Shown here piece by piece: positions 57,331-64,000 of a DNA stretch of 64,000 bases. Position 1 is the first letter of the stretch; every line of letters begins with the position of its first letter. Where the stretch lies: positions 51,523-115,522 of the forward strand of contig JAUQQP010000031.1 of NCBI GenBank assembly GCA_030549855.1. The letters run 5' to 3'. The position numbers and the translations under genes were made by a program. The notes beneath the pieces are model-generated. The model was not told the origin of the DNA. It did not search any database and worked only from the letters and a program-made list of their open reading frames with translations. The DNA is from Cyanobacteriota bacterium SRBZ.bins.94.201705. Its GTDB lineage: Bacteria > Cyanobacteriota > Cyanobacteriia > Cyanobacteriales > Cyanobacteriaceae.

Positions 57331-57358
57331 ATCAACCATTAACCATCAACAATCAACA
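57331..57358 (+). repeat. Short tandem heptamer repeat
   Basis: Four adjacent seven-base units: ATCAACC, ATTAACC, ATCAACA, ATCAACA. Such STRR heptamers are known from cyanobacterial intergenic regions. It lies between glgP and the CPBP protease gene. Confidence 0.75.
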
Positions 57359-57440
57359 GTCCACTTTTTTAGTTTCTTAGGGGCTTGACTTTCCGGGTCC
57401 CTATGATTTTTTATTATTCTAAGCTATAACAAGGGACAAT

Positions 57441-58925
57441 ATGACTGGAAAACGTCTTTTGTTAATCCTCCTTACAATTGTTTCTATCTTTAGTGTCTTC
57501 CTCACCCTTCTTCAAAGTCTAGGAGAAACTCAAATCCAATACCAGCTAGAGTTGTATCAGAGTAATCTGATTCTTAACGCCTCTCAGTGGCAGCCAAAGG
57601 GAGGAAAAAATGGCCAATTACTGGCAACCCTTCTTGGCGATACCCCCTATAAAACCATAACACAACAATATGAACAAATCCTGGAGGTTGTTAAAGATAA
57701 TATTCAGCAAAAAAATCAGACAATTTCCCAGTTAAATGAAACCAAGCCTCGACAACAGTTGAAACAATCTCTTCAACAGGATAGTCTTTTACTAGAAAGA
57801 CTCAATATTAGCCTAGCCATCCTCTACGCTTATCAAAACGACTTCCAAAATGCCCAAAAATACCTCTCTGCCATCCCTGACGAAGACACAAGGGGTATCA
57901 TCGCAAGTATCTGGTTAGAAAACAAGGGATTAAAAGGTAGTCAATCTGAACAAGAGGTAGCTACAATAATATCCCAAAAACTAGATGGTTGGTTTGAAGA
58001 TTTAACTCTGGCTAAATTCTACCAGTTAAACAATGATAAGGAGAAACTGACCAGGATACAAAATGAGATTCAATCTTCGGCGGAGAGAGCATTAATAAAA
58101 TTAGGAATAATAAGTAGCATTGCCCTATTTGGAGGCTTATTAGGCTTAGTTTTAATCATCTTTTTGTTGATTCAATCCCTGCGAAAAAGAGAAAAATCAA
58201 TCCTGGCAACCAACGGCGATAAAGGTTGGGAAACTCCCTGGAATTGGGAGACTATTCTACAAGTTATAGTGGTTGGTTTCTTTTTCTTCTCCCAGGTGAT
58301 ACTGCCGATTATATTGGGGGGTTTGGGAATTAATCCGGCTGCTTTTGACATCAGAGGAAAAGCATTATATGTATTCTTCAGCTACCTGTTAATGGCTACA
58401 GGTGGATTACTGGTTTTGTATCTATCCCTCAAACCCTTTTTCCCCCTGCCAAAAGATTGGTTTAATTTCACTAGCAACAACTGGTTTTGGTGGGGTATTG
58501 GTGGCTATTTAACAGCTATTCCCTTAGTATTTTTTGTGTCTCTTCTTAACCAGCAATTGTGGCAAGGAAAAGGTGGCAGTAATCCTCTTTTATTTTTAGC
58601 ATTAGAGGCACAAGATAAATTTGCCTTGACTATATTCTTTGTGACAGCCTGTATAGCCGCACCTATTTTTGAAGAGATAATATTTCGTGGTTTCCTCCTC
58701 CCCTCTCTCACCCGTTACTATTCTGTAGGGGATTCCATTCTCTTTTCCGCCTTGATTTTTGCCATCGCCCATGGTAGTCTGGCTGAAGCCATACCTCTGG
58801 CTACTTTGGGGTTAATCTTGGGGATAGTTTATACTCGCTCTCGTAGTTTGCTAGCCTCTATTATGGTACATAGTCTCTGGAATAGTGCCACCCTCCTCAC
58901 CCTCTTCCTCCTAGGTAGCAAATAA
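57441..58925 (+). CDS. CPBP-family intramembrane metalloprotease
   Basis: A 494-residue membrane protein. An N-terminal helix (5-25) is followed by a long soluble, Gln-rich region (30-200) that looks helical. Then come several membrane segments from about 215. The CPBP (Abi/CAAX protease-like) motifs are complete: EEIIFRGFLLPSL with the EE pair and R, AHGSLAEA with the second-motif His, and VHSLWNSATL with the last H and N. In cyanobacteria such proteins are common and their substrates unknown. The ABC ATPase gene follows after 56 bases on the same strand. Confidence 0.88.
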   Translation: MTGKRLLLILLTIVSIFSVFLTLLQSLGETQIQYQLELYQSNLILNASQWQPKGGKNGQLLATLLGDTPYKTITQQYEQILEVVKDNIQQKNQTISQLNETKPRQQLKQSLQQDSLLLERLNISLAILYAYQNDFQNAQKYLSAIPDEDTRGIIASIWLENKGLKGSQSEQEVATIISQKLDGWFEDLTLAKFYQLNNDKEKLTRIQNEIQSSAERALIKLGIISSIALFGGLLGLVLIIFLLIQSLRKREKSILATNGDKGWETPWNWETILQVIVVGFFFFSQVILPIILGGLGINPAAFDIRGKALYVFFSYLLMATGGLLVLYLSLKPFFPLPKDWFNFTSNNWFWWGIGGYLTAIPLVFFVSLLNQQLWQGKGGSNPLLFLALEAQDKFALTIFFVTACIAAPIFEEIIFRGFLLPSLTRYYSVGDSILFSALIFAIAHGSLAEAIPLATLGLILGIVYTRSRSLLASIMVHSLWNSATLLTLFLLGSK

Positions 58926-58981
58926 TTAAAGGGATTTCCCTGATTAATTCTATATTGGTGTTAGGGGAATATTAATGGCAT

Positions 58982-59977
58982 ATGAGGATTATGGTGGCTA
59001 CCAATATAGACGGCAATAACAATCACATGGAAAGAGAAGCGGTTGTACAAACATATAATTTGAGCAAGACATACCTTACCGGCTTTTGGTTGAATAAAAA
59101 AGTTCCATCCCTGAAAAATTGTACTTTAACCGTATATAAAGGAGAAACTTTTGGCTTATTAGGGCCTAATGGCGCAGGAAAAACTACTCTTTTAAAAATC
59201 CTTTTAGGTATTACTAAACCAACTTCCGGTAGGGCATTTTTATTGGGAAAACCTCCCGGAGATATTGGCGTAAGACAAAAATTAGGGTATCTACCGGAAA
59301 ATGCCTATTATTACGATTTCCTGACTGCCTGGGAGTTTCTCTCCTTTATAGCAGACTTGTTTCAAATACCTAAATCTGAACAAAAAAAGAGAATACCTCA
59401 GCTATTAGATTTGGTAGGTTTATCCAGAGAAACGGCCAAGAAGAAACAACTGCGACAGTATTCCAAGGGGATGTTACAAAGGGTAGGAATGGCACAGGCT
59501 TTAATCAACAATCCAGAAGTTGTCTTTTTTGATGAGCCTATGTCTGGTTTAGATCCCATCGGGCGTTACCAGGTTAGACAAATTATACTGTCTTTGAAGG
59601 AACAAGGCAAGACTATCTTTTTTAACACCCATATTCTCTCAGATGTGGAGAAGATATGTGATAGAATCGCCATCTTGGCAAGGGGTGAGTTGTTAGCCGT
59701 AGGCTCATTAGATGAGATTTTAGGCACAAAAGAGAGTTATCATGTAGTAGTCAGGGTAAATAGAGACAATCCCCCCATCCATTGGAGTCACTGGTTACAC
59801 AATCCAAAACAGGAAAACAATCTGGTGATGGGGGAATTAAAGGGAAAACCAGAGGAATTTTTAGCCTATCTGTCGGAAATATCGGCGGAGTTAATAAGTA
59901 TGAATAAAAGCCGTGATTCTCTGGAGGAGTTTTTTGTTAATCTGTTGGAAGAAAAAGGAATTACTTTTAGTCAGTAG
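58982..59977 (+). CDS. ABC transporter ATP-binding protein (CcmA-like)
   Basis: A 331-residue ATPase of the ABC-2 export type. Walker A is LGPNGAGKTTLLK, the signature is RQYSKGMLQRVGMAQAL, Walker B is VVFFDEPMSGLDP, and the H-loop is FFNTHILSD. The region after residue 245 is the variable C-terminal extension found in CcmA-like proteins. No permease gene is adjacent; the preceding membrane protein is a protease. The start is uncertain: ATG 58982 or the Met at 59027 (MEREAVVQTYNLSK). Confidence 0.87.
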   Translation: MRIMVATNIDGNNNHMEREAVVQTYNLSKTYLTGFWLNKKVPSLKNCTLTVYKGETFGLLGPNGAGKTTLLKILLGITKPTSGRAFLLGKPPGDIGVRQKLGYLPENAYYYDFLTAWEFLSFIADLFQIPKSEQKKRIPQLLDLVGLSRETAKKKQLRQYSKGMLQRVGMAQALINNPEVVFFDEPMSGLDPIGRYQVRQIILSLKEQGKTIFFNTHILSDVEKICDRIAILARGELLAVGSLDEILGTKESYHVVVRVNRDNPPIHWSHWLHNPKQENNLVMGELKGKPEEFLAYLSEISAELISMNKSRDSLEEFFVNLLEEKGITFSQ

Positions 59978-59989
59978 CCTGTCACCAAC

Positions 59990-60817
59990 CTACAGCAAAT
60001 ATTCCCGAATAGCCTTGGCTACCCCGTCATTTTCTACATCGTCGGTGACAGCGGAGGCAATGGCTTTTACCTCTGCCGGCGCGTCTCCCATTGCCACACT
60101 AAAACCCGCATATTCTAACATGGTATAATCGTTAAAATTATCCCCAATAGCCATTACATTCTCTGGTTTTAAATCTAGGATTTTTTCTACTAGATATTTT
60201 ACGGCACTTCCCTTGTTAACATTGGCTTGGGTAGCTTCCAGGTATACAGGATTAGATTGGGTGAGGCACACTTTTTCAGGAGGGTACATTTCTTGTAATT
60301 CTCGGAGGAGATAACTAATCAAATCGGCATCAGGGCTTTGGGCTAAAATTTTGGTGGGGTGGTTGTCTAACAAGTCTTCTAATCTGTCTACCAGATTATA
60401 GTCTATTCCGGAACGTTGGACATAAAAATCAGTTTTCTCGTTGAAATTTTCTACATATAATTGGTCGTCATAATAAAGATGTATATCTAACTCATTTTCT
60501 TGTTGTTGTTGCCGGAAATATTGTACCAGCTGTTGGGCAGTATTTTTGTGTACTGGTTGGTGTAACAACATTTCCCCAGTATCTGCCCGTTGTATCCAGG
60601 CACCATTGTAGGCTATAATGGGCAAATCGGCTTCTATGGCTTGATGGAAGAGAAGGGCAGAACAAAACATCCTACCAGTGGCTAATCCTACCATAATGCC
60701 CTTTGCCTGGACTTGTTTGATGGCTTGTTTCACCGCCTGGGAGACTTGATTGGACTTGCCAGCAATAGTACCATCAATGTCAAGAATCAATACGCGAATA
60801 TCCCCTTTGACTGTCAT
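59990..60817 (-). CDS. HAD-superfamily phosphatase, Cof type
   Basis: A 275-residue HAD hydrolase with a C2-type cap. Motif I is LILDIDGTIAGKS (nucleophile Asp), motif II is GLATGRM, the lysine motif region is NKGSAVKYLVEKI, and the acidic motif is AIGDNFNDYTML. YNGAWI is a family feature. The physiological sugar phosphate or nucleotide substrate is unknown. ATG 60817 lies just after the mazG stop codon, so the two are cotranscribed. Confidence 0.88.
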   Translation of the reverse strand: MTVKGDIRVLILDIDGTIAGKSNQVSQAVKQAIKQVQAKGIMVGLATGRMFCSALLFHQAIEADLPIIAYNGAWIQRADTGEMLLHQPVHKNTAQQLVQYFRQQQQENELDIHLYYDDQLYVENFNEKTDFYVQRSGIDYNLVDRLEDLLDNHPTKILAQSPDADLISYLLRELQEMYPPEKVCLTQSNPVYLEATQANVNKGSAVKYLVEKILDLKPENVMAIGDNFNDYTMLEYAGFSVAMGDAPAEVKAIASAVTDDVENDGVAKAIREYLL

Positions 60818-60822
60818 GACTG

Positions 60823-61638
60823 TTACCCCTGTTGAGACTGTAAAATTTTTTTCGCTTGTTGCCACAGTTGTTCCAATTCTGCCAAACTATAATCTGCAAG
60901 AGGGCGGTTGCTCATTTTTTCCACCAGACAAAGACGTTGGAGGAAGCGTTGGTTAGTCTCTTGTAGTGCAACAGTAGGATCTATACCGTACCACCTGGCT
61001 AAATTGACGATGACAAAAAGCAAATCCCCCAACTCGCTGGCGGCATGGGTTTTGTCGCCGGCAGCACAAGCCTGCTTAAATTCCTCTAATTCCTCATAAA
61101 ACTTTTGCCAAACCCCCTCTATATTTTCCCATTCAAATCCCAGGGTAGCCGCCTTCTCAGAAATCTTAAGACTGGCCATCAGGGGAGGAAGACTGGTAGT
61201 ATATTTCTTCAGCTTGGCGACGAGGGAAGAATTTTCTTTCCCTTCTTCTTGTTTGATTTTCTCCCAATTTTGACGCACCTGTTGGGCATCTGTCACCTTT
61301 ACATCCCCAAATACATGGGGGTGACGACGGATAAGTTTTTCGGTTATGCCCCTGGCTACATCTTCTAGGGTAAAATAGCCGTTTTCCTGAGCTATTTGTG
61401 CCTGTAACACCACCTGTAACAACAAATCCCCCAATTCCTCGGCAATCTCCTGTTGGTTACCACTATTGATAGCATGGACAGTCTCATAGGCTTCTTCTAG
61501 GATATAGGGAATTAGGGAGGTTTGGGTTTGGGCTAAATCCCAGGGGCATCCTTTTTCCGGATGCCGTAGTGAAGCCACCACCTCTATCAATTCCGAAAGG
61601 GCCCTAAGGGTATTATTATGGTCTTGTGTAGAAGGCAT
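60823..61638 (-). CDS. mazG: Nucleoside triphosphate pyrophosphohydrolase MazG
   Basis: This house-cleaning enzyme hydrolyses NTPs and dNTPs to monophosphates. From the ATG at 61638 it has 271 residues, the usual length. Two MazG domains can be read. The first has LRHPEKGCPWDLAQTQTSLIPYILEEAYE and EELGDLLLQVVLQAQIA, with the EExxE and ExxD metal sites. The second has ELGDLLFVIVNLARW. RRHPHVFGDV lies between them. The open frame extends 39 codons upstream, but no homology-like sequence is seen there. Confidence 0.93.
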   Translation of the reverse strand: MPSTQDHNNTLRALSELIEVVASLRHPEKGCPWDLAQTQTSLIPYILEEAYETVHAINSGNQQEIAEELGDLLLQVVLQAQIAQENGYFTLEDVARGITEKLIRRHPHVFGDVKVTDAQQVRQNWEKIKQEEGKENSSLVAKLKKYTTSLPPLMASLKISEKAATLGFEWENIEGVWQKFYEELEEFKQACAAGDKTHAASELGDLLFVIVNLARWYGIDPTVALQETNQRFLQRLCLVEKMSNRPLADYSLAELEQLWQQAKKILQSQQG

Positions 61639-61780
61639 AGGTAAAACAGGTATAGTTAAAACCAGTAAAGACAACAGACAAGTTTGAATATAACACGAGC
61701 AGTGGGGTATCTGCTGGGATGGCAGGAGGCTGACAGATGTGGCTATTATAGACAATCATCCCCTTTTATAGGAAGATAGT

Positions 61781-62584
61781 ATGTGGAGAGTAATATTGGC
61801 CCTTTTACTGGGTTTTTGCCTGTTTGTCACACCGGTTACAGCTGGGGAGGCACAGTTTCCTACAGAAGCACAACTTCAGGAAGGGGAGAAAATAGCCCAA
61901 ATGGCATTAGAAGCGGCGGAGAGGGGGGATTTTGCCACGGCAGAAACGTTATGGACAGACTTAATTGCCCGTTTTCCCTCAAACCCCGCCGTTTGGAGTA
62001 ATAGAGGCAACACCAGAGTTAGTCAAAATAAAATAGAGGCGGCCATTGAGGATTATAACAAAGCCATCCAACTGGCACCAGATGCCCCCACCCCCTATCT
62101 CAACCGCGGTGTTGCCTATGAAGCCCTTGGTAAATACGAAGAAGCCATTGCCGACTACCAACGGGTATTGGAATTATCCCCAGAAGATGCCATGGCTTAT
62201 AACAATCTTGGTAATGCCAACGCCGGCTTAGGTAGATGGGAGGAAGCTTTAAAATATTACCAAAAAGCTACAGAAATAGCTCCAAATTTTGCCTTTGCCA
62301 GTGCCAATGAATCCCTTACCCTATACCAGTTAGGGAGAAGGGAGGAAGCAGAGAGAAAAATGCGTAATCTTCTCCGTAAATATCCTATGTTTCCAGACGT
62401 GCGTGCCGCTTTGACTGCCTTGTTATGGGAAGAAGGGAAACAGGGAGAGGCAGAGAGTAACTGGGTAGCCACTGTAGGGGTTGATAGTCGTTATAAAGAC
62501 GTCCAGTGGGTAAAACAGGTGAGAAAATGGCCTCCTAAGATGGTAGTAGCTTTAGAGAATTTTTTGAATATGGAGACTAAATAG
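61781..62584 (+). CDS. Exported TPR-repeat protein
   Basis: A 267-residue protein with a signal peptide (residues 1-22, ALLLGFCLFVTPVTAG, cleavage likely after VTA). About five tetratricopeptide repeats follow from residue 35: NRGNTRVSQNKIEAAIEDY, NRGVAYEALGKYEEAIADY, NNLGNANAGLGRWEEALKYY and a less regular pair. It probably sits in the thylakoid lumen or periplasm and binds a partner protein. It is divergent from mazG, with 142 bases between starts. Function unknown. Confidence 0.85.
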   Translation: MWRVILALLLGFCLFVTPVTAGEAQFPTEAQLQEGEKIAQMALEAAERGDFATAETLWTDLIARFPSNPAVWSNRGNTRVSQNKIEAAIEDYNKAIQLAPDAPTPYLNRGVAYEALGKYEEAIADYQRVLELSPEDAMAYNNLGNANAGLGRWEEALKYYQKATEIAPNFAFASANESLTLYQLGRREEAERKMRNLLRKYPMFPDVRAALTALLWEEGKQGEAESNWVATVGVDSRYKDVQWVKQVRKWPPKMVVALENFLNMETK

Positions 62585-62641
62585 ATATACCAGACAATCA
62601 ATAAGGGGTTTAGGGGATAACATGCCATCTCCCCTACCCCT

Positions 62642-63748
62642 CTACAGGTAGTGTTTTAAGACTTCCACTGTTTGTTGTGCCGTTTTTTCCCAGCTAAAAG
62701 CCATCACCCTCTTCAATCCCAATTCCCTCAGTTGTCCTTTAACCCCCTCATCCTCCACCAACAGATTCATTGCCGAGGCTATTTCTCTTACATCTGTGGG
62801 GTTGACTAACAAGGCAGCATCCCCTGCTACTTCTGGTAAAGATGACACCTTTGATGTTATCACTGGTGTGCCACAGGCCATTGCCTCCAACACAGGAAAC
62901 CCGAAACCCTCCCATAGGCTAGGGAATAGTAATGCTTCTGCCTGGTTTAACAGTATGGGCAATTCTTCCTCTGCCACGTAGTCTAGGAATTTTACCCTGT
63001 CGTCTATGCCCAATTCTCTTACTTGTTTTTTCAACGGGGGAGTGTAACGAGAATCTGTTTCTCCTGCTATCCATAGTTGGTATTCTTTTTGGTATTTAAA
63101 CTGGGCAAAGGCTGCTATAATCCTCGATAAATTTTTGTGAAGCTCATGCCTCCCTACGTACAAAAAAAAGCGAGTATTTCCAATATTTTTTGCGTTTTCA
63201 ATTGGCCTGAATTTATTCCTATCAATCCCCAGGAGTATGGGAGTTATTTTATTGGCTTTCACTCCTAAAATGTTAATCAAATCATCAGCGGTAGCCTTAG
63301 AGTTGCAAATGATATGTGTTGCCTGTTGACATACCAACGGTAGGATATAACGACAGTAGTGCGTGAGGGAGGAGTAGATTTTTGGGAAACGGAGAGGGAT
63401 TAAGTCGTGGACAACCACTATGGTTTTTATGTTGGCAAACAGGGGCATTTCCCCACAGGGAGAAAACAACAAATTTCCCTTGATTCTCCGGAAGATACTG
63501 GGCAATTCTGTCTGAGTCCAAAGGAGACGGTAAAAGTGTCCTTTTAGGCCGTATTCTGGGCTAAATTTATCGGCAATAAAGTAGGGGTTTTTGTGTATCT
63601 CCCGCCGGTAATATTTTGGAGCTAAAAGGCTGGTATAATCCAGGGAGAAATATCTGAGGAGATTGTTGGCATAATTGGCTATCCCTGTGGGTTTTGTTAA
63701 CAACATGGAGAGGTTTATTATAATGGAGTTGCCGGGAGTGTCATTCAT
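62642..63748 (-). CDS. Glycosyltransferase family 4 (GT-B fold)
   Basis: A 368-residue retaining glycosyltransferase. The N-terminal domain has MLLTKPTGIANYANNLLRYF and VHDLIPLRFPKIY. The C-terminal nucleotide-sugar domain has FLYVGRHELHKNLSRIIAAF, the ALLFPSLWEGFGFPVLEAMACGTPVI block with the catalytic EGFGFPVLE, and EVAGDAALLVNP. Mannosyl- or rhamnosyl-type transfer in polysaccharide synthesis is likely; donor and acceptor are unknown. No signal or membrane segment. Confidence 0.88.
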   Translation of the reverse strand: MNDTPGNSIIINLSMLLTKPTGIANYANNLLRYFSLDYTSLLAPKYYRREIHKNPYFIADKFSPEYGLKGHFYRLLWTQTELPSIFRRIKGNLLFSPCGEMPLFANIKTIVVVHDLIPLRFPKIYSSLTHYCRYILPLVCQQATHIICNSKATADDLINILGVKANKITPILLGIDRNKFRPIENAKNIGNTRFFLYVGRHELHKNLSRIIAAFAQFKYQKEYQLWIAGETDSRYTPPLKKQVRELGIDDRVKFLDYVAEEELPILLNQAEALLFPSLWEGFGFPVLEAMACGTPVITSKVSSLPEVAGDAALLVNPTDVREIASAMNLLVEDEGVKGQLRELGLKRVMAFSWEKTAQQTVEVLKHYL

Positions 63749-63936
63749 AAAAATTCCCCCTCTTTTAACCCTTGTTTTTAATCAAACCCCTCTTTTAGAC
63801 TACACAGAAAAGGGGGATTACTCTCCGGGCATTGGGGATTTTGCGATAACCTGGTGTAGACTAATCCCGTATTTAAAGCAACCCCCCAATGTGGTCTCAT
63901 ATCTTGTATAATGGGGTTGGCAAGACTGTCTCCCTA

Positions 63937-64000
63937 CTAGTAACGGATTTGCTTGGCAGTCTCAAAGAAGAATCTCACGTTGTCTTCGGGAGTGCCTACT
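63937..64000 (-). CDS. C-terminal end of an unidentified gene
   Basis: The right edge cuts a minus-strand frame. Its last 20 residues are VGTPEDNVRFFFETAKQIRY, then TAG at 63937-63939. The amphipathic, protein-like sequence makes a real gene end likely. I could not assign a family from so short a piece. Confidence 0.5.
   Translation of the reverse strand, partial: VGTPEDNVRFFFETAKQIRY

Overview
The window is an ordinary chromosomal stretch of a cyanobacterium, most likely a unicellular or simple one. The evidence is gene content: Mg-protoporphyrin IX methyltransferase (chlM), phylloquinone genes (menB, menE), LL-diaminopimelate aminotransferase (dapL), a PilB with a C-terminal zinc ribbon, MurT, glgB and glgP, a bifunctional sterol desaturase/short-chain dehydrogenase, and several small proteins of a type I associate with cyanobacteria. 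There are no rRNA genes, CRISPR arrays, insertion sequences or prophage structural genes. One tRNA gene (tRNA-Glu, UUC) is present. The base composition is moderate, with a striking habit of using GGG and CCC codons that creates many runs of 8-9 G or C.

Layout. 1-5.2 kb: pyrD (cut by the left edge), a Cys-rich small protein, menB, cobA, a thioredoxin-fold protein and gdhA. 5.2-11.7 kb: htpG with a YbjN-like gene on the minus strand, then the tight plus-strand series nrdB, a homocysteine-biosynthesis-type gene and a frameshifted kinase-like gene. 11.9-14.7 kb: an intact membrane Ser/Thr kinase and uppS on the minus strand. 15.0-16.9 kb: a tyrosine recombinase with its own terminator, next to tRNA-Glu. 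16.9-25.7 kb: a short-form glgB, an unknown protein, menE, mreB, chlM, murT and a GAF/degenerate-GGDEF protein. 25.7-34.0 kb: a large serine recombinase that has lost its catalytic residues, gloA, the desaturase/SDR fusion, a glutathionyl-hydroquinone reductase type GST, hisA, ilvE, a small two-repeat protein and dapL. 34.2-40.7 kb: a frameshifted secreted-protein pseudogene, a LivG/NatA-type ABC ATPase behind a strong promoter and a long structured leader, a repeat protein, rpiA, recG, clpP and a small membrane protein. 41-50 kb: an iron-alcohol-dehydrogenase family enzyme, pilB, ppx, pnp and dnaB. 50-64 kb: a membrane-anchored WD40 protein, two tandem mgtE genes, glgP, a CPBP protease, an ABC ATPase, a HAD phosphatase, mazG, a lumenal/periplasmic TPR protein, a glycosyltransferase and the tail of one more gene.

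Most of the window is housekeeping metabolism. The parts that deserve a second look are degenerate or atypical regulators. They are (i) a pseudokinase gene facing an intact kinase with the same C-terminal domain, broken by a frameshift; (ii) a catalytically dead large serine recombinase beside a degenerate GGDEF protein; (iii) a tyrosine recombinase of XisA-like layout abutting tRNA-Glu; (iv) a branching enzyme without the usual N-terminal domain; (v) a GC-rich structured leader before the LivG-type gene; and (vi) a four-gene run linking two MgtE Mg2+ channels, a membrane WD40 protein and DnaB. I did not find a clear multi-gene defence or biosynthetic system that could be called a new system with confidence. 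All identifications come from reading the translated sequence; no database search was possible.
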